DNA of 5,127 nucleotides from an uncultured Bacilli bacterium (lineage in GTDB: Bacteria; Bacillota_I; Bacilli_A; RF39; UBA660), in the NCBI GenBank assembly GCA_947588865.1, contig CANPYQ010000071.1:1-5127 (forward strand). The letters are read 5' to 3'. Made by a program: the position numbers and the translations under genes. Positions 1 through 5,053 of the stretch are shown here, piece after piece (the first letter of the stretch is position 1; each line of letters opens with the position of its first letter). The notes below the pieces were generated by a model. That model did not search any database and was not told the DNA's origin. It worked only from the letters and a program-made list of their open reading frames with translations.

Positions 1-143
1 TATGAATTAATTTCTGTATCAGCAATAGTTACAATTGTTTTATCTCCTTTATAACTAGCACCATTATTTTGATTAAAATATTTAATCATTATTTTACCCG
101 CCTGATAAGCAATATCTTTTGCAAATTCTAAATATTCTTCCAT
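1..143 (-). CDS. Inositol monophosphatase / CysQ-family phosphatase, N-terminal part (cut by window edge)
   Basis: The gene starts at ATG 143-141 and runs off the left edge after 47 codons. The visible protein begins MEEYLEFAKDIAYQAGKIMI and includes KGDKTIVTIADTEIN at about residues 32-46. This matches the family N-terminal signature K-x-D-x-T-x-V-T-x-A-D, with Lys32 and Asp42 at the conserved positions. Family members are Mg2+-dependent, Li+-sensitive phosphatases acting on inositol monophosphate, 3'(2'),5'-bisphosphate nucleotides or related sugar phosphates. The GEE and DxDGT metal-binding motifs would lie outside the window, so substrate class cannot be decided. No strong Shine-Dalgarno precedes the ATG (only a GAAGTGAAG-like purine stretch). 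The upstream frame stops 2 nt before it, so translation may be coupled. Family assignment is fairly sure; the exact enzyme is not. Confidence 0.8.
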   Translation of the reverse strand, partial: MEEYLEFAKDIAYQAGKIMIKYFNQNNGASYKGDKTIVTIADTEINS

Positions 144-145
144 CA

Positions 146-394
146 CTAATCTTCACTTCTTAATTTTGATACTAATATTTCTGCATTTTTATAAGTTATT
201 GAATTTTCCCCACATTTGTTTTTAATATCTTCTAGTCTTTTGATATAACCAACATCATTACCATATTTATCAATTTGCATATCTGATTTATTTAATATTT
301 TTAAATATAATGATGAATATTCTGTATTTATACTTCCATGATAATAAAATTCTTTCCAGTATTTATATTTATTTTTTTTTAATATTTGTATATA
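146..394 (-). pseudogene. Start-less 82-codon open frame of unknown function, abutting the phosphatase gene
   Basis: This frame is open from just after a TAA at 397-395 to a TAG at 148-146. Its composition looks like protein (contains KYWKEFYYHGSINTEYSS and ends KNAEILVSKLRSED), not like random AT-rich sequence. It has no ATG, GTG or TTG near its upstream end. The only in-frame ATG, at 280-278, would give 44 residues and has no visible Shine-Dalgarno. A run of nine A (minus strand, 380-372) lies near the upstream end, but the neighbouring frames also lack a start, so a simple slip does not repair it. The stop is 2 nt from the next ATG, which suggests past or present translational coupling. 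I do not recognise the family. It could be the remnant of a gene that lost its 5' end, a gene with a non-standard start, or a chance open frame. Confidence 0.4.
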
Positions 395-405
395 TTAATT
401 TTTAG

Positions 406-421
406 ATGAATATTAATTCAT
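406..421 (-). other. Small hairpin over the stop codon of the coiled-coil gene
   Basis: On the minus strand ATGAAT, a TAAT loop and ATTCAT form a 6-bp perfect stem that contains the TGA stop (420-418). The sequence after it is CTAAAAATTAAT, with no T tract, so it is a poor intrinsic terminator in this direction. It could protect the mRNA 3' end or be fortuitous in AT-rich DNA. Confidence 0.3.
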
Positions 422-1893
422 TGATTTTTGACTTTTTTCAATTTTTGCTTATTAATTTCATTTTCATTTTCTAATTTTTTATCCATTTTATTTAGTTTAT
501 ATTGTTGAATTTTTAACTTATTTTCTAAAGCATTTATAGTTTCAAACATAAGCGAATATTCAGGTAATATATCATCATAATTTTTAAATATATTATTAAA
601 ATTTTCTTTTAATCTACTTATCTGATTTAAAGAGTCAGATAAAACTAAATTTATATATTCTATTTTATCTTTTACTTCACTTATTTGTTTAGATATATCC
701 TCATATTTATAATTAATTACTATTCTTTCTCTAGTTTCTAAACTTCTGTTCATTTCTTTTAATCCTTTATTTATCATAGTTGATCCTAAAGCTATTCCAA
801 ATAAACTTTTACCTGACAAGGGTATAGTGAGTATCCCCCCGGCTATTCTAAATAAAGAAGATAATATTTTTCTATGGCCTATTGTTTCTACTTTTTTATT
901 AATGCTTTTTTCGACATAAGATGCTTTTTTATACATATAATCAACAATTCTTTGTTGCTCATTAAGTTCATTAGATAAGTTTTCTTGTATGTATTTTATA
1001 TTTTTTACTTCTTCTTCACTTCTATTAAATTTTATTTTTACATCATTTTGGTTTTGTTTCACTTTTTGAATATCTGTTCCAATGTTATTTTTATCCTCAT
1101 TTATTATAGTTATGCTATCAATCTTCTTTATTTCTTCTTTACAAACATTAAGCATCATATCAAGTTCATCTAGTGAAGCGAGTTTGCTATATTTGTCAAT
1201 ATTATCAATAAGTTTCATACTTTCTATTATTGAAAATTCACTTAAATCGTATTTGTCTTTTATAGTATCGTATTGTAATTTTAATTTTTCTACTTTTTTT
1301 CTCAATATAATATATTTTTCTTCAAGTTCTTTTGTGTCTTTATTATTCTCTTTAGATTCTTTTTTTATCTCATTTATATCCTGCTTTATATCTTCAATAT
1401 TTTCTAGACTTTTTTTTATAAAAATATCTACTTCTTTTAAAATTGTAACCTCTACACTTGTTTTTTTTATTTCCTTTTTTATGTTTATTGGATCAACAAT
1501 TTTATCATCTTTTAATTCTAAACTATCTAATTTTAATGTTAAATTTTTATCATTATTTACTTGATTACTTACACCTTTTGCCTTATAGTCATATATATAA
1601 TTATATTTAAAATTTTCTTCCCTTTCCTTGTTTAATTTATTATTGAAATTATCTAATTCATAATTAGCATTTATTTTAACTTTATCTAAATTTTTTTTAT
1701 CAGTATCATCTAGTACATTAATATCTTCTGTTTCTTTAAATTTTTCTAATTTATTTAAATATAAAACTTGTTTTTGTTTATTAGATATGGTATAGTTTTT
1801 TTTCTTCAATTCTTTCTTTTTGTATCTAAATCTATATAACATACTAATTAATCTATCTTTTATAGATCCTTTAGCTCCCCTATTTCCGTTCAT
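418..1893 (-). CDS. Long coiled-coil protein of unknown function with one glycine-rich hydrophobic segment
   Basis: The protein has 491 residues from ATG 1893. I do not recognise the family. The N-terminus is strongly basic (MNGNRGAKGSIKDRLISMLY, then RFRYKKKELKKK). Almost all the rest is Lys/Glu/Asn/Ile-rich helix typical of coiled coils, roughly residues 140-345 and 385-491. The exception is a hydrophobic, glycine-rich stretch at about 343-375 (ILSSLFRIAGGILTIPLSGK, then SLFGIALGSTMI), long enough for a membrane-inserted hairpin or a glycine-zipper helix. No signal peptide is seen, and there is a single Cys at about 251. The frame stays open upstream to a TTG at 1965, but that codon lies in the lepB terminator loop. 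A near-consensus promoter (1919-1947) lies within that extension, so ATG 1893 is preferred, with GGTGA 4 nt upstream. The gene is its own transcription unit. A structural, envelope-associated or partitioning role is possible, but nothing here proves one. Confidence 0.8.
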   Translation of the reverse strand: MNGNRGAKGSIKDRLISMLYRFRYKKKELKKKNYTISNKQKQVLYLNKLEKFKETEDINVLDDTDKKNLDKVKINANYELDNFNNKLNKEREENFKYNYIYDYKAKGVSNQVNNDKNLTLKLDSLELKDDKIVDPINIKKEIKKTSVEVTILKEVDIFIKKSLENIEDIKQDINEIKKESKENNKDTKELEEKYIILRKKVEKLKLQYDTIKDKYDLSEFSIIESMKLIDNIDKYSKLASLDELDMMLNVCKEEIKKIDSITIINEDKNNIGTDIQKVKQNQNDVKIKFNRSEEEVKNIKYIQENLSNELNEQQRIVDYMYKKASYVEKSINKKVETIGHRKILSSLFRIAGGILTIPLSGKSLFGIALGSTMINKGLKEMNRSLETRERIVINYKYEDISKQISEVKDKIEYINLVLSDSLNQISRLKENFNNIFKNYDDILPEYSLMFETINALENKLKIQQYKLNKMDKKLENENEINKQKLKKVKNQ

Positions 1894-1897
1894 TTGT

Positions 1898-1902
1898 TCA
1901 CC
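1898..1902 (-). promoter_or_regulatory. Ribosome binding site that fixes the coiled-coil start
   Basis: GGTGA lies 4 nt before ATG 1893-1891 and matches the distal part of the Shine-Dalgarno consensus (AGGTGAT). It is modest in strength, but the alternative upstream TTG has none. A stronger AAAGGA at about 1941-1936 precedes an out-of-frame ATG that stops after two codons, and it lies between the -35 and -10 boxes, so it would not be transcribed from this promoter. Confidence 0.5.
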
Positions 1903-1918
1903 AACATTTCTATATTGT

Positions 1919-1947
1919 ATTATATCATTTATATATCCTTTTGTAAA
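1919..1947 (-). promoter_or_regulatory. Sigma-A-type promoter of the coiled-coil gene
   Basis: On the minus strand, TTTACA (1947-1942) is the -35 box, 5 of 6 to consensus. After a 17-bp spacer comes a perfect TATAAT (1924-1919), with a TG one base upstream (extended -10). The predicted start near 1912 gives a leader of only about 18 nt before ATG 1893. The promoter lies just past the lepB terminator, so the gene is transcribed independently. Confidence 0.75.
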
Positions 1948-1949
1948 TA

Positions 1950-1975
1950 AATTAAAAACTAGCAACCAGCTAGTT
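1950..1975 (-). terminator. Intrinsic terminator of lepB
   Basis: Minus strand: AACTAGC, loop TGGTT, GCTAGTT form a perfect 7-bp stem that runs into a T run (TTTTT, then AATTTATTT). The lepB stop codon TAG (1972-1970) sits inside the ascending arm. It separates lepB from the coiled-coil gene. Confidence 0.75.
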
Positions 1976-2473
1976 AAATTTATCTATTTTATTAAATGGA
2001 AATAATCTAATAGAAGTAGTCCCAACTATATTTTTTTTATTTATAAGTCCTATTCTATAATCTCTACTATCCATAGAATTACCCCTATTATCTCCCATTA
2101 CAAAATAACAATTATTTGGTATTTTTTTTATATTATATAACTGTTCTAAAGAAAAATTAGAAGTACGAGCTACAGCTACATCATTTGTAATATTTCCATT
2201 TATATAAAGTATATTATCTTTATATTCTATATTTTCACCTGGAAGACCTATTATTCTTTTAACTAACTTAGATCCTTTGTAATTTATAACCACGATGTCA
2301 AAACGTTTAAAACTTTTATCTAATTTATTTAATATTAGTATATCTCCATCGCTTAAAGTAGAATTCATAGATTCGCCATCTACTCTTACTGGTGTAGCTA
2401 TAAATGTTCTAATAATAACTACCACTATCACAATTATTATGTATGGATAAATTTCTTTTAAAAATTTTTTCAT
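1970..2473 (-). CDS. lepB: Type I signal peptidase
   Basis: This 167-residue membrane serine protease cleaves signal peptides from Sec/Tat-exported proteins on the outer face of the membrane. One N-terminal membrane segment (about residues 8-26, IYPYIIIVIVVVII) is followed by the catalytic domain. Box B is VDGESMNSTLSDGD with nucleophile Ser35. Box D is KLVKRIIGLPGE with general base Lys72. Box E is MGDNRGNSMDSRDYRIG at 126-142. Length and the single anchor fit Gram-positive SipS/SpsB-type enzymes. The usual Pro of SMxPTL is Ser here (SMNSTL); both catalytic residues are intact. The ATG has a good Shine-Dalgarno (AGGTGAT). It lies 33 bp after rplS, a common pairing in Bacillota, but with a terminator in between, so expression is probably read-through at reduced level. 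Any promoter of its own would have to lie inside rplS; I did not see a convincing one. Confidence 0.95.
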   Translation of the reverse strand: MKKFLKEIYPYIIIVIVVVIIRTFIATPVRVDGESMNSTLSDGDILILNKLDKSFKRFDIVVINYKGSKLVKRIIGLPGENIEYKDNILYINGNITNDVAVARTSNFSLEQLYNIKKIPNNCYFVMGDNRGNSMDSRDYRIGLINKKNIVGTTSIRLFPFNKIDKFN

Positions 2474-2483
2474 ATAATCACCT

Positions 2484-2509
2484 AATAAAAATAAGGCTTA
2501 AAAGCCTTA
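2484..2509 (-). terminator. Intrinsic terminator between rplS and lepB
   Basis: The 18-nt palindrome TAAGGCTTTTAAGCCTTA (2509-2492) forms a 7-bp stem with a TTTA loop, followed by TTTTTATT. Its first three bases are the TAA stop codon of rplS. The lepB ribosome binding site starts at once after the T tract. A partial terminator here would let abundant L19 mRNA and scarcer signal peptidase mRNA come from one promoter. Confidence 0.8.
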
Positions 2510-2860
2510 TACTCTTTCTGGAATCTTTGGTGTTTTAGAAGATTTTCTAATCCAAGTTGGTTTAGCTTTTCTAACTTTACCTTTTTTAACTACAGTTATT
2601 TTATCTATTCTTGGTGAGTTAAGTGGTAATGTTTTTTCTGTTCCAATATTTCCTGAAATTTTCCTTACAGTAAAAGTCTTACTAATACCAGAACCTTTGA
2701 TAGCCATAACTATGCCTTCAAATGCCTGAATTCTTGTTTTCTTTTTACCTGATGAATCAGTTTCATCAATTTTAATATCGATTCTTATTGTGTCCCCAGA
2801 TCTAAATTCTGGTAAATCTGTTCTAATTTGTTTTTTAGTAATTTTATCGATTAAATTCAC
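2507..2860 (-). CDS. rplS: 50S ribosomal protein L19, divergent C-terminus
   Basis: This 117-residue protein lies at the 30S-50S interface of the ribosome. The start is GTG (2860-2858), with AAAGGAG 9 nt upstream. The N-terminal half is canonical (ITKKQIRTDLPEFRSGDTIR; IQAFEGIV; KTFTVRKIS; SPRIDKITVVKKGKVRKAK). Three parts depart from the family as known from B. subtilis. The EGNRERIQ loop is replaced by a longer DETDSSGKKKTRIQ. SYGVGVERTFP becomes SGNIGTEKTLP. The normally very conserved tail RAKLYYLRELRGKAARIKE is KAKPTWIRKSSKTPKIPERV. The reading frame is intact and no other frame restores the usual tail, so this is divergence and not a visible frameshift. The gene has its own promoter and structured leader, and is followed by a terminator and lepB. 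Confidence 0.96.
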   Translation of the reverse strand: MNLIDKITKKQIRTDLPEFRSGDTIRIDIKIDETDSSGKKKTRIQAFEGIVMAIKGSGISKTFTVRKISGNIGTEKTLPLNSPRIDKITVVKKGKVRKAKPTWIRKSSKTPKIPERV

Positions 2861-2886
2861 AATGTCACTCTCCTTTATTTAATTTA

Positions 2887-2944
2887 TGATCTTGAATAAT
2901 GTTTATACTTTTAAACCTAATTGATTCTATCAGCGGATCACGCT
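2887..2944 (-). promoter_or_regulatory. Structured rplS mRNA leader (candidate L19 autoregulatory leader)
   Basis: The roughly 80-nt untranslated region before the rplS GTG can fold. AGCG/CGCT pair around a TGATC loop (2944-2932). TGAT/ATCA pair around AGA (2932-2923). GTTTA/TAAAC pair around a 6-nt loop (2916-2901). The first loop TGATC (2940-2936) is complementary to GATCA at 2891-2887, just before the ribosome binding site, which would make a pseudoknot or a long-range closing stem. Bacillota rplS genes are known to carry an Rfam L19_leader, thought to bind L19 for feedback control. I infer membership from position and structure; I could not align it to the covariance model. Confidence 0.5.
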
Positions 2945-2948
2945 ATTA

Positions 2949-2977
2949 ATAATATCATATTTTTACAACAATTTCAA
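2949..2977 (-). promoter_or_regulatory. Promoter of rplS
   Basis: On the minus strand TTGAAA (2977-2972) is followed by a 17-bp spacer and TATTAT (2954-2949), with a TG one base upstream of the -10 box (extended -10). Transcription would begin near 2942, at the first leader hairpin. This makes rplS independent of rny. Confidence 0.7.
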
Positions 2978-3197
2978 TAGTTTTTTGCGATATATTAAAA
3001 ATCTGTTAATTTTAATTTAAAATCCACATTCAATAAATCTTGAACTATCACATTTCTATAATTATCATAATTAGTATTGATTACTTTTCTCATATCTAAA
3101 ATTAAATCTTTATAGTAATATATAACACTTTATAACACAAACTTGATTAAAAAAATTAAAATATACTACATTAATATTATTTTATGCATTTTCTATC
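2978..3197 (-). other. Intergenic stretch between rny terminator and rplS promoter
   Basis: No convincing gene is present. It includes a perfect tandem copy of TATAACAC (3121-3128 and 3131-3138, 10-bp period). It also holds a 32-codon minus-strand frame from ATG 3093 to TAA 2995 (begins MRKVINTNYDNYRNV) with no Shine-Dalgarno; its frame is open further upstream without another ATG. I treat that frame as probably chance. Confidence 0.4.
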
Positions 3198-3223
3198 AAA
3201 AGAAGAAGCTATTTAGCTTCTTC
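3198..3223 (-). terminator. Intrinsic terminator of rny
   Basis: Minus strand: GAAGAAGCT, loop AAAT, AGCTTCTTC form a perfect 9-bp stem followed by TTTTGATAG. The short T tract may make it leaky. The last codons of rny (Glu-Glu-Ala-Lys) and its TAG stop make up the ascending arm, the loop and the first base of the descending arm. Confidence 0.7.
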
Positions 3224-4762
3224 TACTGCCCTTGTTTCTCTTATTACAGTAACTTTAATAGTGCCTGGATACTGAAGTTCATCTTCTATGCGCTTTTTAA
3301 TATCTCTTGCTACTTTGTGGCTTTCTAAATCATTAATTTCTTCAGGTTTAACAATTACTCTAAGTTCTCTACCTGCTTGCATAGCGAATGCAGTATCTAC
3401 ACCTTTTTGGTCATTAGCAATATTTTCTAAATCATGTAATCTTTGAACATAATTTTCTAAAGAATCATTCCTAGCTCCTGGACGTGTTGCTGATAATGTG
3501 TCTGCAATTGCAACAAGCTCTGCAATAACACAAGTTGGTTCAGTATCCCCGTGATGAGACTCTATTGTATTTATAACTACATCACTTTCTTTATACTTTT
3601 TAGCTATACTAGCTCCTATTTCAACATGACTACCTTCCATTTCATGGTCTACAGATTTACCAATATCGTGTAATAATCCTGCCCTTTTTGCAAGTATTTC
3701 GTTTTCTCCAAGTTCACCTGCCATTATTCCTGCAAGTGATGCAACCTCAATAGAATGCTTTAATGCATTTTGTCCATAACTCGTTCTAAATTGTAGTTTA
3801 CCTATAAGCTCCACAATTTCAGGTTCTACCTTAGTAAGGCCCAATTCAAATAATGCATTTTGTCCATATTCTATTATTTTTTCTTTCATTTCTTTACATG
3901 TTTTATCATATATTTCTTCTATTCTAGCTGGGTGTATTCTTCCATCTTTTATCAAAGTTTCAATTGTAATACGAGCTATTTCTCTTCTTAGAGGATCAAA
4001 GGAAGACAAAACTATTGCTTCTGGTGTATCATCAATTATTAAATCTACACCTGTAACTGCTTCAATTGTACGAATGTTTCTTCCTTCTCTACCTATTATT
4101 CGACCTTTCATATCATCACTAGGTAAATTAACAACTGTAACAGTCTGTTCCTCCACTACATCACTTGCATACTTCTGCATGCTTTCAACCAAAAGATTTT
4201 TAGATTTTTTGTCAACTTCAAGTTTTGCCTCAGCCTCTTTTTCTTTTATGTAAGAAGCTATCTCAAGTGTCATAGTTTCTTCTACATTTTTCAAAACCAG
4301 TTCTCTAGCTTTTTCCTTAGAATATCCGCTTATTTTTTCTAATAATTCGAGTTGTTTCTCTTTAATTTTCTCCACATTTGCTTCTTGTTCTTGAATATCT
4401 TTTTGTTTATCTAGTATTTTTTTTTCTTTTTCATCTAATAAATTTTCCCTTTTTTGAATATTAGCGTCTCTTCTATCTATATTTTCTTCACGATTAATAA
4501 TTCTATTTTCTGCTTCTTTTACTTCTGCCTTTTTTTCTTTTAATTCTTCATCAGTTTTTATTTTTAATTCATTAATTTCTTCTTTTGCTTCTAAAATATA
4601 ATCTTTTTTTATTTTTTCACCATCTATACGAGCACGCTCTAAAATCTTATCAGCTTTATTTGTTGCAGAATTTTTTCTAATAAGATTAAATATAAACATA
4701 ACGATTATTCCAACAATAAGTCCAACTAGGACTAGCAAAATGGAGCCCATAACATTTGGCAT
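3209..4762 (-). CDS. rny: Ribonuclease Y
   Basis: This 517-residue membrane-bound endoribonuclease starts bulk mRNA decay and processing in Bacillota. The length is normal (B. subtilis has 520). One N-terminal membrane helix (about 6-28) is followed by a long charged coiled coil (about 35-200). Next is a KH RNA-binding domain with the GxxG loop GREG at 224-227 (GRIIGREGRNIRTIEAVTGV). Then comes an HD phosphohydrolase domain with metal and catalytic residues His336 (LKHS), His365-Asp366 (LLHDIGKS), His403-His404 and Asp421, and a conserved C-terminal region ending about 510. The ATG is preceded by GGAGG (4773-4769) 6 nt away, so the start is secure. It has its own promoter upstream and a terminator at its stop. 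The usual Bacillota neighbours (recA, cinA, ymdB) are not seen. The family assignment is certain. Confidence 0.98.
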   Translation of the reverse strand: MPNVMGSILLVLVGLIVGIIVMFIFNLIRKNSATNKADKILERARIDGEKIKKDYILEAKEEINELKIKTDEELKEKKAEVKEAENRIINREENIDRRDANIQKRENLLDEKEKKILDKQKDIQEQEANVEKIKEKQLELLEKISGYSKEKARELVLKNVEETMTLEIASYIKEKEAEAKLEVDKKSKNLLVESMQKYASDVVEEQTVTVVNLPSDDMKGRIIGREGRNIRTIEAVTGVDLIIDDTPEAIVLSSFDPLRREIARITIETLIKDGRIHPARIEEIYDKTCKEMKEKIIEYGQNALFELGLTKVEPEIVELIGKLQFRTSYGQNALKHSIEVASLAGIMAGELGENEILAKRAGLLHDIGKSVDHEMEGSHVEIGASIAKKYKESDVVINTIESHHGDTEPTCVIAELVAIADTLSATRPGARNDSLENYVQRLHDLENIANDQKGVDTAFAMQAGRELRVIVKPEEINDLESHKVARDIKKRIEDELQYPGTIKVTVIRETRAVEEAK

Positions 4763-4803
4763 ATTATTCCTCCATTTCTCAATGAGTTTATCACTCTATA
4801 TTT

Positions 4804-4832
4804 ATTATAATTGTTATTTTAAAATAAATCAA
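4804..4832 (-). promoter_or_regulatory. Promoter of rny
   Basis: Minus strand: TTGATT (4832-4827) as -35, a 17-bp spacer, then a perfect TATAAT (4809-4804). The start is predicted near 4797, giving a leader of about 35 nt with the GGAGG site. The -35 box lies directly beside the T tract of the upstream terminator. Confidence 0.8.
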
Positions 4833-4833
4833 G

Positions 4834-4860
4834 AAAAAACAGACTTTTTATAATCTGTTT
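4834..4860 (-). terminator. Terminator-like hairpin upstream of the rny promoter
   Basis: Minus strand: AAACAGA and TCTGTTT form a 7-bp stem with a 10-nt AT-rich loop. The descending arm runs into six T in total, then CTTG. It would stop transcription coming from the right before the rny promoter. The stem is AT-rich, so it is probably moderate in strength. Confidence 0.5.
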
Positions 4861-4897
4861 CTTATACATATCTCATACAATTTTAATTAAAAACACC

Positions 4898-4919
4898 AAA
4901 AATGGAGCCTTTCGGCTCC
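4898..4919 (-). terminator. GC-rich intrinsic terminator of an upstream transcript
   Basis: Minus strand: GGAGCC, a GAAA tetraloop (GNRA class), GGCTCC, then ATTTTT and, slightly further on, GGTGTTTTT. The 6-bp all-GC-containing stem stands out in this AT-rich DNA. On the plus strand it is followed by TTCAGGGGGC, so it works in the minus direction only. No complete gene is seen upstream of it. Confidence 0.75.
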
Positions 4920-4956
4920 TTCAGGGGGCGGTTAGTATTCATGCACTTCTAAGTTT
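4898..4956 (-). ncRNA. Possible short transcript ending at the GC-rich terminator
   Basis: A TATAAT lies at 4968-4963 on the minus strand, 7 nt before a predicted start near 4956. An RNA from there to the terminator would be about 60 nt and carry a C-rich single-stranded stretch (CCGCCCCCTG, 4931-4922) before the hairpin, as in small RNAs that pair with G-rich ribosome binding sites. No good -35 box is seen. An 18-codon peptide frame starting at ATG 4945 runs through the terminator and is probably not real. This could equally be the 3' end of a gene disrupted on the right. Confidence 0.2.
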
Positions 4957-5018
4957 ATTTAAATTATATCTCTTAAAATTAGTATTTAACTTAACAATTA
5001 AGTAAAATTTAAAATTTT

Positions 5019-5039
5019 GGTAGTTGAAAAGGTAGTTGA
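5019..5039. repeat. Direct repeat GGTAGTTGA x2
   Basis: GGTAGTTGA occurs at 5019-5027 and 5031-5039 with a 12-bp period (read GGTAGTTGAAAA then GGTAGTTGAGAT). A perfect inverted repeat ACTTAA-CAA-TTAAGT lies close by at 4989-5003. Possible protein-binding sites; no function is shown. Confidence 0.4.
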
Positions 5040-5053
5040 GATGTATTTCTTAA

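Noticed and set aside
985..1564. Plus-strand open frames of 62 and 160 codons rich in Phe, Ser, Ile and Leu
   Set aside because: They are the complement of the Lys/Glu/Asn-rich coiled-coil gene. The hydrophobic composition is a by-product of AT-rich coding on the other strand, and no ribosome binding sites are seen.
1894..1965. TTG start at 1965 giving a 515-residue coiled-coil protein
   Set aside because: The TTG lies in the loop of the lepB terminator, has no Shine-Dalgarno, and the extension contains the -35 and -10 boxes of the gene's own promoter. ATG 1893 is far more likely.
2995..3093. 32-codon minus-strand ORF (begins MRKVINTNYDNYRNV) between rny and rplS
   Set aside because: There is no Shine-Dalgarno and no promoter clearly assigned to it, and the frame is open upstream without a start. 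This is compatible with chance in AT-rich DNA; noted only in the intergenic entry.
4903..4953. Plus-strand 16-codon peptide frame (MEPFGSFRGRLVFMHF) and minus-strand 18-codon frame from ATG 4945
   Set aside because: Both simply read through the GC-rich terminator hairpin and have no ribosome binding site.
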